From: Breznakibacter xylanolyticus
GTDB lineage: Bacteria > Bacteroidota > Bacteroidia > Bacteroidales > Marinilabiliaceae
Direction of reading: 5' to 3'
Length of the DNA: 64,000 nucleotides
Assembly: GCF_003254275.1 (NCBI RefSeq)
Contig: NZ_QKZK01000009.1
Location: 99,557 to 163,556, forward strand
The notes beneath the pieces were generated by a model. That model worked only from the letters and a program-made list of their open reading frames with translations, searched no databases and had not been told where the DNA came from. A program made the translations under genes and the position numbers. How positions within the stretch are numbered: the first letter of the stretch is position 1; each line of letters opens with the position of its first letter. This document shows, in pieces, positions 1-8,755 of the stretch.

Positions 1-14
1 CGAACAACGTATCT

Positions 15-665
15 ATGGAACCGATCATCTATTCAATCATCATTGCCGACGACCATGCCGTGGTGCGTCTGGGGCTTCAGTTGATGCTCGACGAAACCCC
101 CGACCTGCGCATCGTGGGGGAAGCCGTCTCGGGCGACGACCTGCTTTACCAACTCTCGCTGCGCCCTTACCACATGGTGGTGCTCGATATGATGATGCCG
201 GGGCGCGACACGGCCGACGTGCTCAAGGAGATTCGTGCCACTTACCCGCACCTGCCCGTGGTCATCTTTTCGATGAATGCCGACGAGGCCTTTGCCATGC
301 GCATGCTCTCCATCGGGGCATCGGCATACATTAATAAGGAGACCCCCACGGCCGACCTGGTGGGGGCGCTTCGACAGGTGGCCACCACCGGACGTTACCT
401 CACCCCGCGTCAGTCGCAACTGCTCATTGAGGCGGCACTCAATCGCGATGTGGTGGCACACAAGCCCCATGAGGAACTCTCGGATCGCGAGTTTCAGGTG
501 TTTACCCTCCTGGCCATGGGGGCACGCAAGACCGAGATTGCCCTTAAGCTCAACATCTCTAAAAACACGGTGAGTAACCATCGCAACAACATCCTCAAAA
601 AGATGGGCTTTGTGCAAAACACCGAACTCACCCGTTATGCCCTTCAGCATGGTTTTATTCGTTAG
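15..665 (+). CDS. LuxR/NarL-family response regulator
   Basis: A 216-aa two-component response regulator that probably acts as a cytoplasmic transcription factor. The receiver domain (residues 5-120) carries the acidic pair D12-D13, the phospho-acceptor D58 in VVLDMMM, S86 and K108. A short linker leads to a LuxR-type helix-turn-helix at about 154-210 (LSDREFQVFTLLAMG, then ISKNTVSNHRNNILKKMG). The 3' end overlaps the following sensor-kinase gene, so the two are probably translated together and form a cognate pair. Only 14 bases precede the start in this window, so the promoter is not visible. The family call is firm; the target genes are unknown. Confidence 0.93.
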   Translation: MEPIIYSIIIADDHAVVRLGLQLMLDETPDLRIVGEAVSGDDLLYQLSLRPYHMVVLDMMMPGRDTADVLKEIRATYPHLPVVIFSMNADEAFAMRMLSIGASAYINKETPTADLVGALRQVATTGRYLTPRQSQLLIEAALNRDVVAHKPHEELSDREFQVFTLLAMGARKTEIALKLNISKNTVSNHRNNILKKMGFVQNTELTRYALQHGFIR

Positions 666-2904
666 ATGGACGTTGCCGTTGCTGGTGTTGCTCACGGCCT
701 GTCAACCCGGCAAGCGTCCTGTCGCCAAAAGCATCTTGTTGCACTGTGCCGATTCATTATTATATGTCTCGCCGCGCCAAGTGGTGGCCATGACAGCTCA
801 GGCCGATTTGTTGCCTGCCGCCGAGGCCGATTCGCTCCGTCTGTTGATGGGCAAGGCGTGGTACCTCACGGGCGATGGGCAACGGGCGGCTCTCCTGTTC
901 GATTCGTTGTGGAGGGCGCCGGGGGTGCCCGCGGGCATTCGTGCGCAGGCCTGCTTCGAGTTGGCCATGGGGGCCTATTATCAGGCGCATCATCCACGGT
1001 GTCTTCACCTCGTTGATTCACTGGCGGCGTTGCCCGTGGTGGCGCACGACTCGTTGTTGCAGGGATGGATGCAGTGGCTCAGGGGCAAGGTGTGGCGCGT
1101 GAAGGGCGATTTTGTGCGCTCGCAGCACTGTTTTTACCTGGCTCGTCAGCAGGCCGTGGCCTCGGGCGACCATCGCCTGCTGGTGTCGGTGTTGCTGAGC
1201 ATGGGCAAGAATGCCCTGGTGGAAGGCAACAAACGGCTGGCCATCGACCATTATCTGGAAGCCTACCGCCAGTGTGCTTTGCTCAACAATCCCTTGCTGA
1301 CCGGCGATGTGTGCAACCATTTGGGCAGTTATTATTTGCTGACCAACGATCCCGTGCGTGCCCTGGGCTACCACCGTCAGGCATTGGCGTATCGGCGGTT
1401 GCCGGCTGTGCCCGATGAGGTGGGGCAGTCGTATATCAACCTGGGGAAGTGTTATCTGGCGTTGCAACGCACCGACAGTGCTGAGATTTGCTTCAATCAG
1501 GCATTGGCGCAGTTCGAGCACTCGGGCTACATGAAGGGCATGGTCAAAACGCTTACCAGCCTGGGGCAGTTGCATCTGCAACAGCATCAACACAGCTTGG
1601 CGCATGAGGTGTTGCTACGAGCGGGCCACATCGCGAGGCAGTCGGGCTATCGCCTGGGCATGGCCGAGACCTTGCTGGCGTTGGGCGACTACTATCGTGC
1701 CGTGCGTCTGCCCCGCCAGGCCATTGTCACCTATCGGAAGGCGCTGGGCACCATTGACGCATCGGGGTTTCACGACTGGCTGGCCAACGTTTATCAGGGG
1801 ATGTATCTGGCGGCCGTCGATATGGGCGACATGGCAGGGGCGCTGAACTATCATGTGCATCTGCTCGATGCCGAGCGGCAACGTCTCAACGTGGAAACCA
1901 ACCGCCAGGTGTCGGCGGTGATGCTCGACTTCGACTTTGAGCGGCAGGAGAACGTGAACCGCCTGTTGCGAAAAGATTTGCAGATGGCTGCCGTGGAGAT
2001 GCGCCGCAATCGCTGGATGATGGCCTTTGCCGTGGTGGCCGTGCTGCTGGTGTCGGTGGTGTGCTGGATCATTTATTCACGTCTTCGGTTCAGGGAGAAA
2101 GCACACCGGCGGTTGACGGCGCTCAACGACAGGGTGCAGCAGCAAAACCAGGAACTCACGCAGGTGAACGATCGCCTCAACCGGGTGCTGCGCGACAAGG
2201 ACAAACTCTTTTCCATCATCTCGCACGAGCTGCGCAACCCGCTCTTTTGGTTCAAGAACCTCACCGGCATGCTCTCGCGAAGTCACGCGAGCATGTCGCC
2301 CGACAAGTTGCAACGCTCCATGGCATCGCTCAACGAGTCGGCGCAAAACGTCTATCACCTCATGGATAACCTGCTGTACTGGTCGCGTTCGCAGCTCAAC
2401 CGCATCGAGCCGCACATGGCTCCCCTGCGTGTGGATGAATTGCTGGGTGGCGTGCTGTCGCTTTTCAGTCACGTGTGGGAGCCCCGCGGACTCACGGTGT
2501 CGGTGGCCTTGTTGCCCCATGTGGGCATCACGGCCGATGCCGACCTGATGGCCTGTGTGTTTCGCAACCTGCTCTCGAACGCGGTGAAGTTCACCCCTCC
2601 GGGCGGACACATCCGCGTGTCCCTGTGCCGTATCGGCAGCGGGGTGGAGGTGGTCATTGCCGACAACGGCCCGGGGTTGCCCGAGGCGCTGTTGCACGAA
2701 GGCATCGCCGGAGAGGTCATCTCGCAACCGGGCTTGCTCAACGAGGTGGGTGCCGGACTGGGGCTGCGCCTGTGCCGCGAGTTTGTGGCCATGCATGGCG
2801 GCCGCCTCTCGTTCGAAAGAGCCGATGGCGGCGGCACGGTTGCCCGGGTGGCGATCGATGACCTTTCAGCCTCGTGTTCGACGATCGCACAGCCGGGTGA
2901 TTGA
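637..2904 (+). CDS. TPR sensor histidine kinase (lipoprotein-like N terminus)
   Basis: A membrane sensor kinase of about 755 aa. The N terminus is hydrophobic and ends in a lipobox-like LLVLLTAC, followed by roughly 400 residues of tetratricopeptide-type helices outside the inner membrane, one membrane segment near 458-482 (MMAFAVVAVLLVSVVCWIIY), a coiled coil, and HisKA plus HATPase domains. The phospho-acceptor is His ~530 in ISHELRNP. The N box (FRNLLSNAVKF), G1 (DNGPG) and G2 (GAGLGL) are intact. The reading frame is open back to a TTG at 610; ATG 637 or 649 gives a cleaner signal sequence and a short overlap with the regulator. TPR-kinase/regulator pairs of this type are common in Bacteroidota. 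The stop lies inside a 46-bp tandem duplication (2857-2940). Confidence 0.88.
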   Translation: MPFSMVLFVRWTLPLLVLLTACQPGKRPVAKSILLHCADSLLYVSPRQVVAMTAQADLLPAAEADSLRLLMGKAWYLTGDGQRAALLFDSLWRAPGVPAGIRAQACFELAMGAYYQAHHPRCLHLVDSLAALPVVAHDSLLQGWMQWLRGKVWRVKGDFVRSQHCFYLARQQAVASGDHRLLVSVLLSMGKNALVEGNKRLAIDHYLEAYRQCALLNNPLLTGDVCNHLGSYYLLTNDPVRALGYHRQALAYRRLPAVPDEVGQSYINLGKCYLALQRTDSAEICFNQALAQFEHSGYMKGMVKTLTSLGQLHLQQHQHSLAHEVLLRAGHIARQSGYRLGMAETLLALGDYYRAVRLPRQAIVTYRKALGTIDASGFHDWLANVYQGMYLAAVDMGDMAGALNYHVHLLDAERQRLNVETNRQVSAVMLDFDFERQENVNRLLRKDLQMAAVEMRRNRWMMAFAVVAVLLVSVVCWIIYSRLRFREKAHRRLTALNDRVQQQNQELTQVNDRLNRVLRDKDKLFSIISHELRNPLFWFKNLTGMLSRSHASMSPDKLQRSMASLNESAQNVYHLMDNLLYWSRSQLNRIEPHMAPLRVDELLGGVLSLFSHVWEPRGLTVSVALLPHVGITADADLMACVFRNLLSNAVKFTPPGGHIRVSLCRIGSGVEVVIADNGPGLPEALLHEGIAGEVISQPGLLNEVGAGLGLRLCREFVAMHGGRLSFERADGGGTVARVAIDDLSASCSTIAQPGD

Positions 2905-2940
2905 TGACCTCTCAGCCGGCTGGTGGGCGATCGCACAGCC
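2857..2940. repeat. 46-bp tandem duplication over the kinase stop codon
   Basis: Two imperfect copies begin at 2857 and 2903. Each starts GATGACCT(T/C)TCAGCC and ends CGATCGCACAGCC. The kinase stop codon lies at the junction between copies, so the last residues of the kinase are encoded by the first copy and the second copy is untranslated. Confidence 0.6.
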
Positions 2941-3064
2941 CCGTTTCGCACGGATCGAACGCCTTGGTTCGAATGGTTGATGTTTAAGTAAAAAAAAGGC
3001 CACTACTCTATAACTCTTTTGTATCACAATCGCACAACACAACTTCAAAAAACTCTGTGACTAC

Positions 3065-3283
3065 TATATAACTCTTTTACCGAGTGGCACTGTGGCACTG
3101 TGGCTCTTTCTCCTCACTGGTTCTCATCTTATCTCACTGAAACTCAGCGTCAGTTCTTGGTTTGTTAAGTTGAGGAAGATGATTAAATGCTGAGTTATCT
3201 GCTTTCATATTTAAACGCAATCTACATATTCAAACCAACTCAGCGCCTTCGCGCCTCTGTGTTTATTGAAAACTCTGTGGAAC
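3065..3283. repeat. ~220-bp interspersed intergenic repeat, copy 1
   Basis: This stretch closely matches 35568-35772 from ACTCTTTTACCGAGTGGCAC through GATGATTAAATGCTGAGTTA to CAACTCAGCGCC. It lies in the 690-bp gene-free region 2905-3592. It shares the 'CTCAGCG...CTCTGTG' word style of a broader degenerate repeat class also seen near 58220-58400. No open frame of note lies inside, so it is probably a non-coding mobile or structural repeat. Confidence 0.75.
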
Positions 3284-3362
3284 TCCGTGTCTTCTCTGAG
3301 TGCCTCTGTGATACCCCTTGCTCCAAACACTTAGTAAGGACGCTTTATCCCCTCGGTTAAAA

Positions 3363-3413
3363 ATGTTTCCCACGCTCATGGGAAGATGTTTCCCACGCCT
3401 ATGGGAAGATGTT
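3363..3413. repeat. 23-bp tandem repeat, 2.3 copies
   Basis: ATGTTTCCCACGCTCATGGGAAG repeats at 3363 and 3386 with a partial third copy at 3409. Each unit has an internal inverted repeat (TTCCCA / TGGGAA). It is in the intergenic region upstream of the TPR/pseudoprotease gene. Function is unknown. Confidence 0.7.
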
Positions 3414-3449
3414 TCTCCTCCCGAATGTGAGTGAAATGCCTGCCATCTC

Positions 3450-3540
3450 CCTCCACTCTTCCACTTCTCCACTTCTCCACTCTTCCACTTCTCCACTCTT
3501 AAACTCCTCCACTTTCCCACGCCCCCCTCCACTTTTTTCC
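3450..3540. repeat. Low-complexity (CTCCACTT)n tract
   Basis: Imperfect 8-10 bp repeats of CTCCACTTCT / CTTCCACTT type make one strand almost purine-free. It lies about 50-140 bp upstream of the next gene start and looks like a slippage-prone simple repeat, not coding sequence. Confidence 0.65.
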
Positions 3541-3592
3541 ATCCTCTCAATCATCTTTTTCTTTAAATTGATGTGCATAAACCATTGTGCGC

Positions 3593-5086
3593 ATGTTCGC
3601 TTTATCTGTCGGTAGATGTCGGTTGGCCTGGAGTTGTTGCCTGCGCGGGTGGGCAATGGGGCTTTTGATGTGGATGTGCGTGGGGGCATCGGGGCAGCAG
3701 TTGCTCGAGGTCATCAACCAAACCGAGAAGGCTGTGGTGGCAGCACGTGCCTATGTGCTGGGCGGCCAACTGGTGGATGAGGGTGCCGGGTTTTTCATCA
3801 GTGCCGATGGCCTTGCCCTGCTGCCGGCATCGCTCTTTTATTATGGCGATTCGGTGACCGTTGAGCTTCGCTCGGGTCGCACCTATGTGGTGAACCGCAT
3901 CCTGCAGGCGCATGCGTTTGCCAACATGGCCATGGTGCGGGTGGCCAACCCCCGGAATCACACCTTTACTTATTTGCTGCCCTCGCGCGAGATGTTTGTC
4001 GAGAATCAGGATGTGCTCGTGTACAGCCATCCCCTTGAACTCGATGGCGGTTTCGATGCCGTGCAACTGGGGCGGGTGAGTCACCAGTTTTATCTCAAGC
4101 GGCAGGCCAGGGTGCGTTCCGGCATCAGCGAGCGTTCCTTTGGGGCACCCGTGGTGAACGTGCGCGGCCAGTGCGTGGGGGTGGTCAATGCCTGGGACGA
4201 CACCCGTCCTTCTCTGGTGCAAAATATCTTGTTTATGAACGACTCGTTGTGGTTCACCGTCAACAAAGCCACCCGTCAAATGCGCCAGAGTCAGGCCTTG
4301 CGCGACCGTCTCTCCCCCGACCTGAATGCGGCCATGTACTACCTCTCGTTGGTCGATTATCCCGAGTCGGCCCGTTACTTCTCCCGTCACCTCAAACTGT
4401 TTCCGCGCGACGGGGTGGCTTATGCCTTGCGGGGGCACGTCCGATTTATGTATAAAAACAACTTTGGCAGCCGTGAGGATTTCACCCTGTTGAGTCAGCT
4501 CAATCCCAACGACTATCTTCTTTATTATCTCGAAGGGGTGCACCTGATGCGCGAGAAAAAATATGCCGAAGCCCAATCGTCGTTCACCCGATCGCTGGCC
4601 GTGAAATCCGACTTTGCCTACGCGCTGGTGGAGCGCGGACGGGCGCGCGTGTTGCTCAAAGGCGATAAGCAAGCTGCCTTCGACGATTTCACGGCCGCCA
4701 TCCGTGTCGATACCACCTATGCCGACGGCTATTACGAGCGCGCCCGGCTGGTGTTGCAACATGCCGAGAACAATCAGACGGCGCTGGGCGACCTCTCGCG
4801 GGCCATCCTGCTCGACCCCAACCTGCCGGGCGCCTGCACCATTCGCGGAACCATTTATTTGGCATTGAACGACTACCGTGCTGCGACCCGCGACTTCGAT
4901 GTGGCTTTGGTGAAAGATCCCCTCGACCGGTATGCCTACTTTAACAGGGGAGTGGCTTTTTACAACATGGGCATGAGCGAAAGGGCTTGTGTGGATTGGC
5001 AGCGCGCCGTTGAACTGGGCTACTCCAAAGCCGCCGATTACGTGGCTGCTTATTGCAGCGCCAAGGTGCGCAAGCAGGGACGATGA
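3593..5086 (+). CDS. Exported TPR protein with degenerate trypsin-like domain
   Basis: A ~497-aa protein. The N terminus has arginines followed by a hydrophobic run (AMGLLMWMCVGASG), suggesting export. Residues ~40-220 follow the HtrA/trypsin pattern (GAGFFISADGLALLP, later RSFGAPVVN and CVGVVN), and residues ~235-490 are TPR repeats (for example YAYFNRGVAFYNMGMSERA). The catalytic triad is not visible: the segment that should read TNxHV is LPASLF, the Asp region reads ANMAMVRV, and the Ser region reads ERSFGAPV in place of GNSGGPV. It is therefore probably a non-proteolytic scaffold or binding protein. ATG 3593 is preferred over GTG 3587. It stands alone, upstream of prfB. The exact role is unknown. 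Confidence 0.8.
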   Translation: MFALSVGRCRLAWSCCLRGWAMGLLMWMCVGASGQQLLEVINQTEKAVVAARAYVLGGQLVDEGAGFFISADGLALLPASLFYYGDSVTVELRSGRTYVVNRILQAHAFANMAMVRVANPRNHTFTYLLPSREMFVENQDVLVYSHPLELDGGFDAVQLGRVSHQFYLKRQARVRSGISERSFGAPVVNVRGQCVGVVNAWDDTRPSLVQNILFMNDSLWFTVNKATRQMRQSQALRDRLSPDLNAAMYYLSLVDYPESARYFSRHLKLFPRDGVAYALRGHVRFMYKNNFGSREDFTLLSQLNPNDYLLYYLEGVHLMREKKYAEAQSSFTRSLAVKSDFAYALVERGRARVLLKGDKQAAFDDFTAAIRVDTTYADGYYERARLVLQHAENNQTALGDLSRAILLDPNLPGACTIRGTIYLALNDYRAATRDFDVALVKDPLDRYAYFNRGVAFYNMGMSERACVDWQRAVELGYSKAADYVAAYCSAKVRKQGR

Positions 5087-5197
5087 AATATTTGCTGCGG
5101 TGATGCATGTGATGTTATCATCATCAGATATGGAGATGTGAGATGCCAAGACAGGTGTTCAAATCTCCTCGTCTCTTCTATCTGTCTAATATCTAAC

Positions 5198-5362
5198 CAA
5201 TGTCGTTAAGTTAAGAGAAGAAGACGCAAGATTGTGAGACAGATGATGAGATAAGGAAAGATATTTAGATCTGTCTTCTTCGTCTTTACAGTCTCATCTA
5301 TCTGTCTGCGGTCTAAAATTCTTCTTGTCTTTTAATCGCTTGTCACTAACTAAACGACATTG
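5198..5362. repeat. MITE-like element with CAATGTCGTT terminal inverted repeats (copy A)
   Basis: A 165-bp non-coding element bounded by CAATGTCGTTAAGTTA on the left and TAACTAAACGACATTG on the right, which are inverted repeats of each other. The interior contains GAGACAGATGATGAGAT and a pyrimidine-rich half (CTGTCTTCTTCGTCTT). Near-identical copies occur at 59240-59403 and 63535-63695 and a diverged one at 49604-49759. It fills most of the 5087-5468 gap. Confidence 0.85.
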
Positions 5363-5434
5363 AATATCTAACTGTCTTCTTGTCTTTCTTCCCGTCGAGA
5401 TTCCCTTTAGGACATCTACATCCGATTATTTCGT

Positions 5435-5442
5435 TATTTTTG
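5435..5442 (+). promoter_or_regulatory. Bacteroidota -7 box for prfB
   Basis: TATTTTTG matches the TAnnTTTG -7 element and lies 27 bases before the prfB ATG. A convincing -33 TTTG at the usual 17-23 bp spacing is not evident, so this is a tentative promoter. Confidence 0.45.
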
Positions 5443-5468
5443 CGGCTCATTTAAAGAATTAACACGCT

Positions 5469-6588
5469 ATGATTACTATTGACCAGGTGAAAGACCTTGT
5501 TGAGCGGGAGCAGGCGTTGAGGGGGTACCTTTGACATCGACCGCAAGAAGATTGAAATAGAAGAAGAAGAGACGCGTTCACAAGCCCCGGGCTTTTGGGA
5601 CGATGCCAAAAAAGCCGAGGCGCTGATGAAACGCCTTCGCGAACTGAAATCGTGGGTGTCGGGCCACACCAAAATTGCCCAAGCCGTTGACGACCTGCAA
5701 GTGATTTTCGACTTCCACAAAGCCGGTGAGGCTTCGGAAGAAGAGGTGGATGCTCAATATGCCGAAACCCTTGCCATGGTCGAAGATCTGGAGCTCAAAA
5801 ATATGTTGCGTCGTGAGGAGGACAAGCTGGGCGCCGTGATTAAAATTGTGGCCGGTGCCGGTGGTACCGAGGCGCAGGACTGGGCTCAGATGCTGTTTCG
5901 CATGTATCAGCGCTGGTGCGAACGTCAGGGCTACCGTTGCGAAACCACCAACTATCAGGATGGCGATGAGGCCGGTCTCAAAACCGTGACCATGCAAATT
6001 GAGGGCGAGATGGCTTATGGTTACCTAAAAAGCGAAAATGGCGTGCATCGTTTGGTGCGCGTGTCGCCTTTCAACGCCCAGGGCAAGCGCATGACCTCGT
6101 TTACCTCGGTGTACGTGGTGCCCCTGGTGGACGACACCATCGAAATTGAAGTCAATCCCGGCATGTTGTCGTGGGACACCTTCCGTTCGTCGGGTGCCGG
6201 CGGGCAGAACGTGAACAAGGTGGAGACCGGTGTGCGTCTGCACTACAAGTTCATCAACCCGGTGACCAACCAGCCCGACGAGATTGTGATTGAAAACACC
6301 GAGAGCCGATCGCAGTTTGGCAACAAGGACAACGCCATTCGCCTGCTCAAGTCGCAACTCTACGAACTGGAGCTCGAGAAACGTCGTGCTGCCGTGGCCA
6401 TTGTGGAAGCCGGCAAAAAGAAAATCGAATGGGGCTCGCAAATCCGCAGCTACGTGTTCGACGACCGCCGCGTGAAAGACCATCGCACCAACTTTCAAAC
6501 TTCGAACGTGAATGCAGTGATGGATGGTGACATCGACGGGTTTATTAAGGCTTATTTGATGGAGTTTGGTGCAGAAGGCGTTTCGTAA
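5469..6588 (+). CDS. prfB: Peptide chain release factor 2 (programmed +1 frameshift)
   Basis: RF2 ends translation at UGA and UAA by triggering peptidyl-tRNA hydrolysis in the ribosome. The gene is read in two frames. ATG 5469 opens 21 codons that end CTT TGA (5529-5534). The bases before the stop, AGGGGG, form the internal Shine-Dalgarno-like stimulator, and CTTTGAC is the classic slippery site. A +1 shift continues at GAC 5533 to the stop at 6588, giving about 372 aa, the usual RF2 length. The codon-reading SPF motif (VRVSPFNAQGKR) and the catalytic GGQ (SGAGGQNVNKVE) are both present. Autoregulation by RF2 level is well established for this arrangement. A start at the internal ATG 5626 would lose the N-terminal domain and is not credible. 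Confidence 0.96.
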
Positions 6589-6622
6589 ACGTCTTTCTCC
6601 AATTTCATTATCATTACTATAA

Positions 6623-6656
6623 AAAACCACTGTGCGGCTGCATGGTGGTTTTTTTT
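6623..6656 (+). terminator. Rho-independent terminator after prfB
   Basis: AACCAC and GTGGTT pair around a GC-containing loop and are followed by a run of eight T. It sits 35 bases after the prfB stop. Confidence 0.7.
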
Positions 6657-6717
6657 ATGGGTGCCACAGTATGTTGAGTAGACATCGGTCAAAAATCATT
6701 GTAACTTACAGGAAATA

Positions 6718-8580
6718 ATGCCTGGCATGAAGTATATGTTTGTTGTTTTGATGATGATGCTGATGCTGCTGCCCGAGACGGTAGTGGCCGACAAACCCGC
6801 GAATCCATATCGGGTGTTGTGTCTCAACTCCTATCACGTGGGGTTTTCGTGGAGCGATGAGGTCACCAGCGGCATTGTGGGGTATTTTGCGCGGCGCGAC
6901 AGTTTCGATATCAGGGTTGAGCACATGGATGCTAAGCGGCAATCGCACCAACAGGCCGAGGAGGTGTTTTACCCCTATCTGTTGACGAAATACAAGGGGC
7001 AGAAGTTCGACTTGGTGGTGGCGCTTGATAATTCGGCGCTTGATTTGGTGCTGAAACACAAAGATGAGACGTTGTTTAAGGATGTGCTGGTGGTGTTTGG
7101 CGGCATCTCTAATCCCCATGACTACCCTCTTGAAGCGCTCGATTTGTATGGGGTGTATGAGCCCGACATGTTTGTGGAGTCGTTCGAGATTATCCGCAGT
7201 ATCTATCCCGATTTTGATACATTGTATTACTTTTCCGATCGCACCAATACCGGCGTGGTTTATCGCGAAAACGCAAGGCGAACCCTGACCGCATATCCCA
7301 ACTACCGGTTGGTGGCGGTCGATTCTGTCTATTTAGAAACATTGCCCGACCTGATGAAGCAGTTGGGCGGTAAGGGCATTGTTTATTATGCTGGGGTAAG
7401 CGTTGATGGGACGGGGCACTTCATCGATGATTGGGAAGCGGCACGGCTGGTGTTCGAAAACGCCCGCATACCTGTTTTTTCTAATTATATCAATAATGTG
7501 AGCGGAGCACTGGGGGGCAATTTTACCAAGGGCGTGGATCATGGCATTTATTGTGCTCATCTGATTGAAAAACGATTGACGGGCAAACACATTGAGAACC
7601 GCATTAACACGCCTCCTCTTAGTGGTATTTACGATTATTCAAAGATGGAGATTTACAACATCGACCCCGATCTGTTGCCCAAGTGGAGCCGGGTGATTAA
7701 TCAGCCTGAGTCGTTTTGGGTGAAGTATCGCAAGCTGGTGTTTTGGAATGCCTTGGTGATTGTGTTTTTGGTGGTGGTGATTGTGTTTCTGATTCGGTAC
7801 AATGCCATGCAGCGTCATGCTCGCGAAATGATGGCGCAGTCCATGGACAAAGCGTTGGAGGCCGATCGGCTCAAAGGGGCATTTTTGGCCAATGTGTCGC
7901 ACGAGTTGCGCACGCCGCTCAATGCCATTTGCGGCTTCTCCGAACTGCTTTCGGTCGAAGCCCCGGAGGCGCACGTGGGCGAGTATGTCGAGATCATTCG
8001 CACCAACTCTGATTTGTTGTCGCAATTGGTCAACGACCTGCTCGATATTTCGCTCATCGACTCCAATTCCATGGTCATCCATCCTCAGCCCATCGACCTG
8101 GAGCCGATTTTTGAGAAGTTGCAGACTCAGGCTGTTTCGTTTCTTCGGATACGGGGCAAGGAACACATTTATGTGCATTGTCACACCAATCCGGCCTGTC
8201 GTTACCTTACCAATGACGGGTTTCGTGTCATGCAGGTGATGGTGAATTTTATTACCAATGCGGTCAAATACACCGAGTCGGGGCATATTGAAATCGGGTA
8301 TGGCCGTGCCGATGAACGTCCCGATTGGGTGTATGCGGCTGATGCGCGTTCGGTGGTGCTGTATGTGAAGGACACCGGCATTGGGATTGCTCCCGAGCAG
8401 CAACAAATGGTGTTCGAACGCTTTCGCATGGTCGATACCAAGTTTGTGAGCCAGCATGGTGGTGTGGGGTTAGGTCTGAACATTGCCAAAGCGTTGGTCG
8501 AACTCATGGGGGGGCACATCTTTGTCTATAGTGAGCCGGGGAAAGGTTCTGTTTTTGGTTTTACGTTGCCAGCGAATTGA
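6718..8580 (+). CDS. Sensor histidine kinase with ABC-type binding-protein sensor domain
   Basis: A 620-aa membrane kinase. A signal peptide or first membrane anchor (residues 1-25) is followed by a ~300-residue periplasmic domain of the ABC_sub_bind/periplasmic binding protein type (RVLCLNSYHVGFSWSDEV, FDLVVALDNSALDL, GGNFTKGVDHGIYCAHLIE). One membrane helix follows at about 340-361, then HisKA with His ~395 (NVSHELRTPLNAICGFSELL) and HATPase (N box FITNAVKYTE, G1 DTGIGI, G2 GGVGLGLNIAKALVE). There is no C-terminal receiver domain and no neighbouring regulator gene, so its partner lies elsewhere. The ligand cannot be read from the sequence. A second possible start is ATG 6727. Confidence 0.88.
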   Translation: MPGMKYMFVVLMMMLMLLPETVVADKPANPYRVLCLNSYHVGFSWSDEVTSGIVGYFARRDSFDIRVEHMDAKRQSHQQAEEVFYPYLLTKYKGQKFDLVVALDNSALDLVLKHKDETLFKDVLVVFGGISNPHDYPLEALDLYGVYEPDMFVESFEIIRSIYPDFDTLYYFSDRTNTGVVYRENARRTLTAYPNYRLVAVDSVYLETLPDLMKQLGGKGIVYYAGVSVDGTGHFIDDWEAARLVFENARIPVFSNYINNVSGALGGNFTKGVDHGIYCAHLIEKRLTGKHIENRINTPPLSGIYDYSKMEIYNIDPDLLPKWSRVINQPESFWVKYRKLVFWNALVIVFLVVVIVFLIRYNAMQRHAREMMAQSMDKALEADRLKGAFLANVSHELRTPLNAICGFSELLSVEAPEAHVGEYVEIIRTNSDLLSQLVNDLLDISLIDSNSMVIHPQPIDLEPIFEKLQTQAVSFLRIRGKEHIYVHCHTNPACRYLTNDGFRVMQVMVNFITNAVKYTESGHIEIGYGRADERPDWVYAADARSVVLYVKDTGIGIAPEQQQMVFERFRMVDTKFVSQHGGVGLGLNIAKALVELMGGHIFVYSEPGKGSVFGFTLPAN

Positions 8581-8755
8581 GTGGTGTGTTTCTGTTTTGT
8601 TAATGCTTTGTTAAAGGTGTTTTTCTATCCCATTGATATGGTGTTGGATGGCTGTTTTGTGGCAGTTATTTGTCGTTTTTGACCCATTGCCAGAGAAGGA
8701 TTATTGCGGATGCATCGTCTATCTTGCTACAACCAAAGCGAAAAAAACAAAGTAA

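Noticed and set aside
3602..5149. 515-aa minus-strand reading frame
   Set aside because: It is antisense to the TPR/pseudoprotease gene and shows no family pattern, only His- and Gly-rich sequence from codon bias.
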